Shown here: in pieces, positions 1 through 12,000 of the stretch
Numbering within the stretch: position 1 is the stretch's first letter
Layout: each line of letters opens with the position of its first letter
Source: Pseudisothecium myosuroides
Lineage: Eukaryota > Streptophyta > Bryopsida > Hypnales > Lembophyllaceae
Length of the DNA stretch: 64,000 nucleotides
Assembly: GCA_951799445.1 (NCBI GenBank)
Contig: OX637293.1
Coordinates: 18,910,001 to 18,974,000, forward strand
Direction of reading: 5' to 3'
The notes under the pieces: generated by a model
The model's database searches: none
Told to the model about the DNA's origin: nothing
What the model saw: the letters and a program-made list of their open reading frames with translations, nothing else
Program-made: the position numbers and the translations under genes

Positions 1-12
1 CAGTCCGCCACC

Positions 13-1561
13 ATGGGTCGTATGCACAATCTCGGGTGAGTTTATCTTTCTTGTAGTCTTGTTCTTTTCTCTTAAGAATGTGACTTCTCTGTAATGGTGC
101 CGAAGTTTAGTCACCTTGGATGAGCTTTTTAGGTTTCGACCTCACATGTTGTATCTTTTGTTTCTCTTACGATTCAAGTTTTGAATTTATCTTGTTGTTG
201 TTTTTTCTCCATGAAAGTAATTTGACATTTCTGCACTTGTTTAGAAGCAAAGATGTTGTGAATGAGCTTTAGGGTTACGGTTAGGTTTTGGATTTGTGAT
301 ATGTTTGTTGTTTTTCCTTTTTCTCCATGAAAACTGTGGCATTTCTGTAGCTGCTCTGAAGTATAGGTACTGCCGATGATCTCAGGGTTTGCAGTTTGGA
401 TTTTGAGTTTTATCATATTTTGTATTTTGGTGTGGCGTATTAGTTATTTGGAACATTGGCTGAGAGTGTTGGTGTTGCAGGAAGGGTATGTCCTCATCGG
501 CTTTGCCGTACTAGAGGAGTCCCCCATCGTGGTTGAAGATCACCACTGTTGAGGTGGAGGAGCATATTTGCAAGCTTGCGAAGAAGGGTTTGACTCCTTC
601 TCAGATCGGTGTGATTCTGCGAGACTCGCACGGTATTGTTCAGGTCAACAGCGTGACCGGCAGCAAGGTCCTCCGCACCCTCAAGGGCCACGGTAGAGCT
701 TGATACAAACCTTCTTTGAAAACCTTCTACATGCCGCACTGAAAAGTCCTTGGGCTTAAACAGTGAGATGTCAGGGTTTCTCACGGTAAACGCTTCTTTT
801 GCTCGTGTTTTTGGAAGTGGAGGGTGACTAAGATGTAAATGGCAGGAGATGATGCTAATATGAGGTGCTTCTAGGGAGTAGTGATGAAGCTAATGTGATT
901 GTGGTGTGTTTAGGTTTGGGTCCTGAGATCCCCAAGGATTTGTACCACTTGATCAAGAAGGCCGTCGATGTGCGTAAGCATTTGGAGAGGAACCACAAGG
1001 ACAAGGACTCCAAGTTCCGTTTGATTTTGATCGAGAGCCGTGTCCACCGCCTGGCACGCTATTACAAGCGCACCAAGAAGCTCCCACCCACTTGGAAGTA
1101 ATAAGTTCGAAAGCTCTCTTCTTGTACGATTTGTTCAAACTAATAGTGCTCAAGAATTTATCTTTGATTTGCGCAAGTTAGAATTCAAACCTCTAGGAAG
1201 CTAGTAGTCTATATTTGGAAGTTTTAAAACATCCCTCCATAATGTAGGTTATGGTTCCTATTTGTAGTCGTCCATCTTGTTTCAAGCGTTGTCCTAATTG
1301 AGTATTATAATTTATGAAAACAAAGAAGCGGACACTTTTGGTCATTTTGGAACTTAGGGTTAGGGATTAATTTAAGCAATTTAGGTGATTCTACAATCAT
1401 GTTGAAACAGTATCAGTGATAGTACTACTTTGTCTTGCTTTATATCGCTAGTTGCATAATGTGCCATTTCAAATCAAGATATTGGAAAGACCGACCATCT
1501 AACTCTCACTTATATGTATTGGTGTAGCAAATCCGCAACTGCTAGCACCCTTGTTGCTTAA
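13..1561 (+). pseudogene. RPS13: 40S ribosomal protein S13 (uS15) pseudogene, copy A
   Basis: Four exons can be placed at 13-35, 481-692, 914-1100 and 1528-1561. Together they total 456 nt, i.e. 151 codons plus TAA, the usual length of plant S13. The protein is a small-subunit component that binds 18S rRNA. The conserved cores [16 protein letters not shown] and [19 protein letters not shown] are readable, and the last exon gives the typical C-terminus ending TASTLVA. The ATG sits in a strong context (CCACCATGGG). Two lesions kill it. Codon 19 is TAG at 512-514, where copy C has AAG (Lys). The third donor reads AT at 1101-1102 instead of GT, so translation would run into TAA at 1099-1101. Introns 1 and 2 keep GT-AG ends. 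The open frame stopping at ...PPTWK is an intron read-through, not a natural C-terminus. The identity is certain. The pseudogene status follows from what is seen, barring sequencing error. Confidence 0.92.
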
Positions 1562-2029
1562 CTTTGCCAAGAGTCGGGTTGTGATTTGTAAAAGGCCAAG
1601 TAGTAAATTGGAGATATATTCTCGTGCAATGTATTGAATAGGTGTATATTTGAATTGAAATACGTCTTTGGGTGCGTTGGTTGACTTGTAGTGTATTTTG
1701 TAAGGTTCAAAATATTGTAGTTGAATCATGTTTTTTAAAGAATTGAGAGCAAGAATACAATTTGTTGCTATCATATGATGGTGCTACTATTGTGACTTCT
1801 TGGATTGTGTGCATGTGCATTCTTTTCCTTGTAATGGTTATATATATTGTATTATCAAAACATAATTTTATTTGTAATTGTGCAATGTCATACATTTGTT
1901 TCTTTGTAACTGCTTTGGTGTTAATTCAAAAGACATTCCTGGTTTTGCAAATGCTTAAACACTTCTGACTGGGAACACTTCACTGGGTGGATAAATTTTC
2001 TTCTTTTCAAGGTGGCTGGTCATGTACTA
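1562..2029. other. S13 3' flank, no gene seen
   Basis: AT-rich 3' flank of S13 copy A. It matches the flank of copy C (54481-54950) and of the block B remnant (32550-33030) along its length, which shows it belonged to the ancestral duplicated block. Short open frames here are not conserved between copies. Confidence 0.7.
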
Positions 2030-4640
2030 TCCTATGTGAAAGTTGGGTACTGGTACTGCATTTAACTATAATTTTGATGATGTTCAATGTCTTCCGTGAT
2101 TTAAAATTCAATCCTATGTGGAAGTTGAGTATCACAATAAATTAGTATTTTAAGGATGTTCAACGTCTTCCGTGATTTAAAACACGAGAAGTTTTGAATG
2201 TCTGGACAAATTTGATGAATTTTTGAAACTGCAAAAATGATCTATTCAATCAATGTGTCATGTAATTCTAAAATTAGAAAATCAGCACTCCATGGTTATC
2301 ATCTGAAAGATTAAATTGAAAAGAATTTGTCAATTTCAAGAATTTTAAGAAAAACTAAATTAGAATGCAAACTAGATTTGATAAGCTTCCTTGCAATAGT
2401 TGGACACAAACTCAAGAAAGATCATTTTTATGACTAAAATGTAGATAAAGAGAATAGAATAAAAGTTATCAAACTACCTACAAGGTGATTTATGGATTTG
2501 CCATTTTTTTATGTAGGAAGTCAAATAATATCATAGAGAAGGAAAATCTAACACCATTCATTGAGAATGAGTTCAAGCAACTCCTTCAAAAAAAAAATGG
2601 ATGAAAAAAATGTTTCTCCTTTGTCCTAAAGGCCTCCTTGAAATAATCCAATAGATACAAAAAGCCTTCTTAGACATTCCAAGGTTATTGATATTAATGA
2701 AAAAATACTTTAATAGATGGACTTTTTTCCATTTAGATTTAAGTCTTGAAATTAAAATAAAATAAAATAGGGTTGTTGAAACCAAGATATATTATTTAAG
2801 AAATAATTCATTTTTGTTGTCATTCTATTGGTAATGTTAAAACTAAAAGTTCTATTACTAGTGTAATATATTGGCAAAGTTATTATAATCCTAGACAAAT
2901 CATTAGAGTGAATAATACCTTGTCGATATTGACTATAAAAACAATTGCCATGTCCTTTTATATAAGAAGGGGGGGAAATAAACAATTTTTGGTGTTGACA
3001 ATACTTTAAAGTTAAATGAAACCTTATCAAGTTGCTATTTTTAGTAGTTTATATTTTTTAAATTCTTTTTGAAGTCTAGTTTTAGCATCAAAAATCTGAT
3101 TTTGAAAATGATTGATTATGATTTTTCTATTGAAGATTTTGTGCAGCAATGTTCATTGCAATCTTGACTTTTTGTAGCATTGAGGGCTCTTGGAAATGAG
3201 TTTCAATACAGTGAATACACTAGATCTTGGAGAAAAAATCACATTAGAAATTCATTTAAAAGAATTGTAGAGCAGATTTTGAGAAGTCTTGTATTGATTG
3301 GGATTATGCGTGTTAGGCCCTTTAACCTCATGTTTTTTTTATTACCAACTTTTAGATTGGATATGTAAAAAGAGGATTGAAATACTTCAAATCATTTTTG
3401 CAATTTTAACACCCTCATATTCAAACATTATAATCTTTCAATCCATAAGTGAGATTGTTTTTGTTTTTTTCCTATGCCATCTCTAACATATCTAGTTTGA
3501 ATTTCTATGGATACAAATTTAAAAAAAATGATACAACTTATCAAACTGTTGGCTTTTTGTTCAATTCAGAGCAAATTCCTAGAAGCTCAAAAAAGGCCTT
3601 GGGCAATTAGGGGTTAAAACACAATCCTATGTGGAAATTGGATATTGCATTTAATTATAATTTTGAGGATGTTCAATGTCAATGATCTCAAAACAGGTTC
3701 ATGGTTTTTAGCCAAATTTTCATTTTTGGAAGATTTTTCTAAAATTTACACTGAGGGCATGAAATTTTAAGAAGCAACCCAGCAAAATGTAGCCAATTTT
3801 TAAAATGCTATTCAATGTCTTGTGATTTAAATACGAAAAGTTTTAAATGTTTGGATCCAATTTGATGATTTTTTGAAACTACAAAAGTGATCTATTCAAT
3901 TAACTTGTCCTATCATTCTAAAATTAGAAAATTAGCACTCCATGGTTATTAGCCAAAAGATTAAATTGCAATGAATTTGTCTATTCTAGGAATTTAAAAA
4001 AAAATTAAATTAGAGTGAAAATTGGACTTGATGAGCTTCCTTGCAATAGTTAGACACAAATTCAAGAAAGATCATTTTTATAACTAAATTGCAGATGAAG
4101 GGAATAGAATGAAGGTTGTCAAATTACTCTACAAGGGGATTTATGGATTTGCCATTTTTTATGTAGGAAAGTCAAACAATATCACAAAGAGAGAAAATCC
4201 AACACCATTCACTGAGAATGTGGTCAAGCAACTCTTTAAAAAAATTGGATGAAAAAATGTTTTTTCTTTGTCCTAAAGGCCTCCATGATATCATCCAATA
4301 GACACAAAACGCCCCGTCTTAGACATTCCAAGGTTAATGATATTAATGAAAATACACTTCAATAGATGGACTTTTTTTCATTTAGATGTAAGTCTTGAAA
4401 TTAAATTAAAATAAAATGGGGTTGTTGAAACTGAGACTTATTAATTTAGAAATAATTCATTTTTGTTGTCATGCTACTAATAATGTTAAAACTAAAAGCT
4501 CTAATACTAATGTAATGTATTGGCAAAGTTATTGTAATTCAAGGCAATTCACTAGGGTGATTAATACCTTGTCAATATTGACTACCAAAACAATTGCCAT
4601 GTCCTTTTATGTAAAGGAAAGGGAGATGAACAAGTGACAT
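2030..4640. repeat. tandem spacer duplication, block A only
   Basis: Sequence of about 2030-2985 recurs at about 3618-4640 in direct orientation with moderate divergence. Examples are the stretch beginning near 2240 against the one near 3890, and 2540-2985 against 4205-4630. Block C carries this stretch only once (about 54950-56880, interrupted by one element), so the duplication is private to block A. The two units are separated by an element remnant (about 2990-3613). The second unit also carries extra sequence at about 3680-3800 that reappears inverted at about 51730-51900. No coding potential is seen. Confidence 0.75.
2990..3613. mobile_element. TTAA-family element, left end missing
   Basis: The right end is CAATTAGGGG followed by TTAA (3614-3617), the terminus of the TTAA-duplicating family in this window. 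The body is shared with 49155-49675 and 50750-50845, where the left end CCCCTAATAAATG preceded by TTAA (49120-49123) still exists. In block A the left end is gone and the body abuts spacer sequence at about 2985-2993. Noncoding. Confidence 0.6.
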
Positions 4641-4839
4641 TTTGGTACCAACATTATCAACATCTATATGACCATGGCAACATAAGAACATATTTTATAG
4701 ACATTGGCAACCTAAATTAAAGAATTGTTGTTAATTCTTGTATGAATAGCGGGGAACAAGTGAGGAAATACAATTGTCGTGTTGCCAAAATTTTCTCACT
4801 AGTACAAATTTTTAGAATGTTATGCTATCAATATTTTAA

Positions 4840-5745
4840 CCCTTCAAGGACTAAGAGGATACAGTGTATCCAATTCAAATTTTCAATGGCAAATTCTCAA
4901 TAGGATGAAACAAATATCAATATTTTGTAAACTAGGGTCTTATAGAGTAACAAATTGACATACTCATTATATTTCCCGATTTTCAAATTTTCAATGTGAG
5001 AAGTATTTAAAATTTTATTTAGGCCAAATGTAGTCTTATAGAAAAAGGGAACAAACATAAAAATTTTACAGTTAAAGGAATAATGGGGATGAAAAAAAAT
5101 ATTTTCTTAGACATTTCTAATCTTTGGCCTGCACAAGCAAAATGGGTCTAAAGGATATTTTTTCAAATTAATTTTTTTAACAATTTTAAAAACACAAGAT
5201 TTAATCTTGTGAAATCAAGAATATAAAATAATTAGAATGATTCCAAATTTTTTGAAGATGTCCCAAACAATATGCTTATAATATCAACTGATAAATTTCA
5301 AAAAATGGCGCAAGTATAAATTTTTAAATTTTTTTTAGGATCCAATTTGGTTAGTTTTGGCCTTTTATTCCTGATTGAAAATGTGTATGAACTTGAGAGA
5401 GGTTTTTATTTCTCACTTTTTTAATTAAAAAATATTGCATTTGCCTTAGATTCCAATACAATTTTCTTTTTTGAGGGGGTTAGGGGATAAAAAAGCGGTA
5501 TTCATCTTCTTATAATTTTTCTTCCTTCAAAGTTGCAATTTTTGGCCTATAAGTTGAACATCCAAAATTGTTATAATGCAATAATCCAAAAATACAACGG
5601 TCAATATTTTCCACAATTAATTCTATACATGCTAGACAAAGTAGTCTTTATTTTTGTATCTTAAAATTAAATATTTAAAGCACATCCATGTGCAAAAAAT
5701 TATCAAAGTGGAATGATTCATTCAAAACCTCCATTGTCAAGAAGT
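4840..5745. mobile_element. old TTAA-family element or remnant
   Basis: TTAA (4836-4839) is followed by CCCTTCAAGGAC, a degenerate form of the CCCCTAAAGG terminus. The same position in block C (57086 on) reads TTAATTCTTCAAGG and runs to about 57998, where GGCCTTGAGG precedes a TTAA-containing site. Because it is shared by blocks A and C it predates their duplication. The body is AT-rich and noncoding, and the right terminus is unclear in block A. Confidence 0.4.
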
Positions 5746-6336
5746 TGTATATATCATTGGAAAGATCTCAATAACATTTTTCAATGGTATAAAATAAGCC
5801 TAATTTGGAGAAAAGCTAAACTTTTAAATATTGGATACACTACACTGATTTAAGCTTCTCCAATTAGTCACATTTATTTGTGAAAGGTGGGCAAATCAAT
5901 TAGCTAGTATATAGAGGTGCAGACTTAGTATCTTGCAGTATTAGGGAAGGCTATCTAAAAGTATCTAATGTCACTCAATTTACCAAATACATAAGAGTAT
6001 TGCAAAGGCTAGGGAGAATTGATGTCTCTCATTACTTTTTTTTCACCCTCTAAAAGAAAGAGTAAAACTTATTATGTACCACCAATGATAACTTCATTTG
6101 AAATCTTGAAATCAAAGACTTTAAATTAACTACAAGAGGTCAAGAAATATATATATATATATAAAGCAACCCCAAATTAAATAACAAATATTTAGTTAGT
6201 TAACTTTGGGGGAATTTGGCTAGGTCAATAAGGCCCCTTGGCCCCTAGCAGTATTCCTCCCAAGTTGTGGGATGCCAAAAGAACAAATAAAATAAAATAA
6301 AATATAATCTTTGTTAAACATTTATGGCAAATTAGT
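5746..6336. other. AT-rich spacer, no gene seen
   Basis: Spacer shared with block C (about 58000-58689) and partly with piece D (29640-29960). It contains a short AT dinucleotide run near 6150-6163. No open frame is conserved between copies. Confidence 0.6.
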
Positions 6337-6902
6337 TATTCCCTCTGTCTCGAAATGAATCCATGGTTTTGTGGAATTGGCTAGATTAGTATGTGAATTG
6401 CTCCTATTTTTAGGCTATTGCGTAGTTACTGTAGCTTCTAGTCAACCCCACTAGACGTAAAAGAATGGAAGTCAATAGTGAAGTGGCACAAGTGACAAAT
6501 TTGACAAATTTTTCCTACCTTTTGGAATTGCTCTAGTGCTATTAATTTAGATCATTCTCTGAGCTACAATGGTGTAGGGAAGTCTAGTGATGTCTTTTAA
6601 TTGTATTTAATTCCAACAATGTCCTATAGGATTCAACCCCAAAAAATTCTCAACAAGAGATTTGTTAGTAGCAGGTTTAGTATAGTTAAGGATTGAATTC
6701 ATCACCTTTGATTGGTCAGAGGTTGTGTTTCGATTCCCTTTTGAGGGATTGAATTGTTGTATAGACGCTGGAATGTGGCATTCGCAGATTCTTTTGCTTC
6801 AAGATGTTCAAACTAGCTTCAATTGTTGTCGATCAACTTAGTTATAGAGAGTTGAGTTCAAAATTTAATTTGGGATAAGTATTTTGGAAGTATTAGGGAG
6901 TA
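6337..6902. mobile_element. Stowaway-like element, block A copy
   Basis: The left end TATTCCCTCTGTCTCGAAATG resembles the classic Stowaway terminus, and the right end reads AGGGAGTA. Block C has the same element at 58690-59241 with a better left end (TACTCCCTCTGTCCCAAAA) and right end GGGAGTA. The TA at each end fits the TA target of plant Tc1/mariner-type MITEs. At about 560 bp it is long for Stowaway, so it may be a composite. It is shared by both blocks and so predates the duplication. Confidence 0.55.
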
Positions 6903-7109
6903 TTTGCTATAGTAATGTGATCTTTATTTATATGAATAAGGACATTTTTATACTAACAAGGACTTTGTTTCATCAATTTTACAATGGAAACATGGTTTTA
7001 ATCACTAAAGCCCCTTACATCCAAATAGTGTCAAACTTGACTATAACTTCTAAAGTATTCATATTTAATTTTGATTTGAAATTGAAAAATGAAGCCTAAT
7101 TGAATCTAT
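6903..7109. other. AT-rich spacer
   Basis: Spacer matching block C 59242-59440. The open frame here is not preserved in block C. No gene supported. Confidence 0.5.
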
Positions 7110-7259
7110 GGGCAATTTCGTTAAAATGGCAATATTCCAAGTGCCACTTTGATAGTGTGCCATTTTCACCATCTAGGACTGGTATAGATTTCAGAACGGC
7201 CGTTCTGAACTGTTTTCATGCCATTTTAAAAAAATATTGCTATTTTAATAAAATTGCCC
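7110..7259. mobile_element. 150-bp foldback MITE, GGGCAATTT family
   Basis: It begins GGGCAATTTCGTTAAAATGG and ends with the inverted form, TTTTAATAAAATTGCCC. Inner palindromic segments (GAACGGCCGTTC) extend the pairing, so the whole unit can fold. It is missing from block C, which reads straight through the matching position near 59440-59455. A second copy lies at 46458-46605 and a rearranged partial copy at about 34718-34815. Flanking AT on both sides may be the target duplication. Confidence 0.75.
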
Positions 7260-9011
7260 ATATCTCCATTCGAGAACTTTGAAAAAACCCAAAAAATTTC
7301 ATGACTTATTGCAATTGGAGGTACCATATGTGAAAATCCAAATAACACATCATTGTATATATTTCATTCATATCTTTTTTATAAATTTGAATTTTAGCTT
7401 TACATTGCATAATATTGTTCCTCATTCTACCCTAAAGTATTGGTCAAAATTCCAAATTATTCTAATATATATTCTAATTCATTTAATCTTATGCCTATAT
7501 TACAATTTTAAAATCACATTAAATTTGATTTTTCCACAAAAAATTCTAAAAAAAACAAACATCTTTAAAATGTTTTTTATTCAGAAATAAAAACTATCAT
7601 AATTTTATGAATCAGTTATAAAGGATTAAGTTTACTTGATGGCGCCGTTCAAGTGAAGGTCATAGTCATAGTAAAGGTACTTTGGGGTTCCAAAAAGAAA
7701 ACAATTACTTAAGGAAATTTCAAACTATTAGTTGTTTCTTCTTGGAAAATTTTCAAAATAATTTGGCTTTCTCATAAATGCTATCCGTTTATTTTCACTC
7801 ATTATACCAATCATAATTTATTACGTAACTAATAGATATTTTTTGCATTCATAAATAACACACAGTATTGGTCACATATTACTTTGAAAATCAAAATAAT
7901 ATGATTTACCGCATAAAGAATCAAATTAAAGAACACACCATGTTTTCTTTGAGAACTTAGGTAAGCTTTGTTGACTTCATGTTTTGAAAATTTTGCATGA
8001 AATTCTTAAGATGGATGCTAATAATCATAATCTATGTGTGAAGTCTTATTTCACGTCATTTCTATAAAAATGGCAAAAGTTAGAAGGATTTTTTCAATTT
8101 CAATGTCAAATTGGGCAACAAAAAACATATTCTTAAAAAATACTAATAAATTTTGTTGGCTTGCGTAGCTTTTGTTGGATTGTATACCTATTTAAAAACA
8201 TTTGACTTATTCAGTTTCAATAAATAAGGTGAAAGCTATAAAGAGTTCTATTTTGCAAGCAATGAAGGTAGAAAAAACATATAAAGTCATCTTTTGTACT
8301 CATTTTTGAGCATTTCCAAATAAAATATATTTAAAGATACCAATTTTTTATTAGCACATTCTCACCCATTAACAATTCTCAATTTCTTGTAAATGTTATA
8401 AGCAATTTAGTGTTTTTTTTTATCTACTACCACCTTCTATTTTATAATTTTCTTCAAAATGAATATAAAAATTCTTTTGTATAATTCTTTTCAAATGTAT
8501 TCTCAACCCATTTTATCAAAATATTGGCCAAATTGCACAAGTTCTAGGCATACTTGTTTTTTCTAAAAGTATTGAAAGACCAGATTTTACCTTTTGGTAG
8601 GGCAAAAAACTCAAGTATTTAGTGAAGCTTAGGCACATTGAATATGCTGTTGGTGGAGGTTTTTACCCTAGAAATTTGAGAGAATGTACTTGAATATAGA
8701 TCCCGTGGTGGAATTTATTAGAAAATAAATATAGATGGAGATTACAGCCTTGCTTTGGGTACAAGTATTTTGAAGCAATTTTGGATCTCCAAACACTACA
8801 ATATTTTAGGAATTAAGGGCTAATCAATAGCATGTGAACTTTGACTTTGACAACATGATCTTTGGAATTACAACTCGAGGCATGATACAAAGGAAAGAAC
8901 TATTACTACTATTAATTTGAAACGCCTAAGAAGACGTTCTATGTTCCTTGGATGATATTAAAAAGGCAAGGAAAGCTAATGACTGGATCCACAGGTCCAC
9001 CTGCTAATGCT
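7260..9011. other. intergenic spacer downstream of both convergent genes
   Basis: AT-rich spacer colinear with block C 59450-60960. Its last 500 bp also match block B 34850-35297. Small open frames (for example 7279-7590) are AT-driven and not conserved. It should contain the 3' untranslated end of the TORNADO1-like gene, but no clear polyadenylation signal can be singled out. Confidence 0.6.
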
Positions 9012-12000
9012 TTATTTGAGTTCGTCAATTTCATTGTGATGCACTAAAATGCATTTCTCACAAATCCAAGCTATGGATCCATTTGCTCTTGTAAATTGAA
9101 CCTTCTTCAATCTAAATTGTTTATAGAAGTCTCTCTTATTTTGACACTTGGGCTCCAAAAACTCTTGAAGCCAGCTTTGTGCTTCAGATTGGTCGTCCAT
9201 TGAGATCCTTGAATGTTTCTTGACATCACTTGGCAATGATTCCAAAGTTGCAGTAGGGAGTTGATAATCCAAAAAATCAGGCGTGTCAAGAATCAAGGCT
9301 GCAAAAGTGCCTCCATCACTAAAATCAGGTACCATTGCACCCATCCCACAAGCAACATGGGCACCAATCTTTGTCAACATGGTGGCAATCTTCAATCCCC
9401 AAGCTACCATTGCAAGAAATCTCCTTGTGTGTTTCGTTCCAAAATAGACCACACAACCTTCTTGATTTGCAACCTCATGGAATCCGTATATACTTTCACA
9501 CATGAGGTGAAGTTGGATTCTATCAAGATTGGGCACCAATCGTGTCAAAAGCTTTCTTCTCCCAAACTCACAAAGATAGGCCAATTTGGGAATTTGTGAC
9601 TTTTGCATCTCCAAAGAGAATGCCATCAAGTCATCGATCTTTGAACACACCTCAAGCAATAATTGTCCTTGCATATTTTGAATGCCATGCTCTAGATTTT
9701 GTATCAGATGTACCACATCGTCCAATTTTGATATTGTCTCTTTGTGATGTTCATCCAATTTGAACATCGTATCTTTGTGATGTTCACGATGTTCCCTTCT
9801 TATATCGTCCAACTTCTCATCCAAAGGTCCATATACAAGTCTCCAAGGCATTTGCAAAAGGGAAGTGGTTGATAATTGATCCTTGTCAATGTTAGAGTTG
9901 GATTGATCATTTGAGGTCATAGTTCCCAAAGATTGGATTTTTTTGTAAAAATCTTCTAGGTCACGCGATCGCCTTTCTAAAAGACTTTTCCATGCCAAGT
10001 TTCCCAATAAAGTACTCAACTGGTCGTAGCCAATGCCCAAACCTTCACATGACTTCCAATTGTATGTAGCATCTACACCAATCTTTATAACCTCTGCTTC
10101 CAAGTCTTTCACTTGGACACATTGATTCTTGCGGTCCTTCGCATGGACTAACCTCCTCACACACGCAGGGCGCAAAATGTACTCAACAAGGCGAACTCCA
10201 ATACAACCCAATGTGGGATCTTCTTGGAGAAATTTAATGTGCATGACAATTTCGTTTTCAAAGAATTCCAACATTTTGTCTTGAGATTGATGGGATCGTA
10301 GAAGGATGTCAATGTCCCCTTGATGGAATTGAAGAATGACTTCAATGCCACCACTTATGAACTTGATAATATCTTGAAACACCTCGTAAGTATCTTGGGC
10401 ATTCTTGCTTTCGAGCTTCTTGAAGAAAGAAACCTACACAATACATCAACATGTGAAGAATACATCATTCCAACAAGAGGAAAGGGATTGTCAAATTCAA
10501 TTCATTAGATTCATATTTGATTGACCTTCACATCTAAATTAAAATTAAAAAACAATGAAGTTAGTATATCATATTGTCATTGAAAATGAAGATTAAATAC
10601 TTGTAATCAAGAGTAACTGATCCAATTTATCAAATATTATAATTTGAATACAATCCTTGTGTTTGAATTATTGTGAACTGGAAAATTCAATCATAATAAT
10701 TTTGTAAATCAAATAAGAAAATGGAATATATGAAACTTCTGTTTTACCAAGATGAATCATTAACAATACCTGGAGTCGTGTGAAAAATCCAGGAGTCAAC
10801 ATAGTTCGAATTCCATCTTTGCAAGCCAATCTTCTCCCAACATACTTCAAGCTTGTGGGTTCATCATTGGTGGACCAACTCAAACTTTCAAATTTGTCTT
10901 TCAAAGTTGATGGTATCAAAATGCTACCAATATCTTGCTCATAGCATATATGTAGTTTGACCATCATGCCCAAGATGTCATCAAATTGCTTCTTCATGTC
11001 TCCTTGACCTTCTACAAGATTCAATATCAAACGCTTCATATGTTCTTTGGAGATGATCCCATTGGCTGAAACCATCTCTAGTTCGCAATCCTTGATTGTA
11101 CATTGGTGTAGGAATTGTCCAATAATTTGGTGGCAAAACCAATGGGGATTGGTAATGACAACTCCTCCTATCTCATTGTAGATGATGTGCCCTCCATCAT
11201 TCAAGGATATAGCCACAAACTCCCTCTTCCTTTGTGCAAGCTCTTGGTCCACATCATTCAATTCCTCCACTTTCTTGCACATGCCTTCACAAAATTCATC
11301 CCACTTCAACAATGGTCGATTTGATTGGTCCGCATTCCACAATGCTACCAAGCGTTGCACTTCCTCACATGCCCTTATGGTCTTAGGCAATCTCTCCAAC
11401 AAATGCTTCATGTGTGATTTCATGAATTCAAATACCACACGAGCATGAGATACATCCCTCCCATCCACCTTGAATACAGTTTTGTCTTCATCAAACTCAA
11501 GTACCTCTTGGAATTGAGATTTCAATTGTATAACCTCATCATCAATGCATGTTGCAAATTGAAGATCATCTTTCCAATAGTCAAAATGTGTCATGACTAT
11601 TGACACATGCGGGCGATAGGAAAGAGATCGCCTTGTGTTAGAAGCAATGAATCTCAACCAAGATTCAAGTTCCAATTTTATGTTGGATAAACATCTTCTT
11701 TTTGAGGGAGTGGATTGCACCATGGGATTGCACATAAGCAAAAACATTGATGAACTTCCGTCAGCCGAGAGATTGGGCATGACCAACTCATGAAAAGAGT
11801 GATAGTCGGTTTGACCGGCCATGTCCCAAATGGTAATGCCAATGCCATCGCATAGAACACTCTCCACTTCAATGCCATGCGTACGTTCAAGTGGCATGTC
11901 TTCTATTGTCACTTTTGGCGCATTAGACGTTTTGAATACGTTCCTTACTTTTCCCCTCAACCGTGATCGGTTAGGAATTTCATCTTTTTTTTGGAATTCC

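Noticed and set aside
865..1101. A 78-codon frame ending PPTWK as a short S13-like protein
   Set aside because: It is exon 3 read with intron sequence at both sides. The natural C-terminus lies in exon 4 at 1528-1561 and the donor between them is mutated.
6715..6750. tRNA gene or SINE suggested by a B-box-like TTTCGATTCCC
   Set aside because: No matching A box or cloverleaf, and the motif is mutated in the block C copy.
9261..9763. Plus-strand open frames opposite the TORNADO1-like gene
   Set aside because: They are antisense shadows of exon 3 and recur at the same places in copies A, B and C for that reason only.
10668..10769. Extension of TORNADO1-like exon 2 past the GT donor
   Set aside because: The frame stays open by chance into intron 2. 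The joined exon 3 start matches the COR continuation and the exon lengths agree in both copies.
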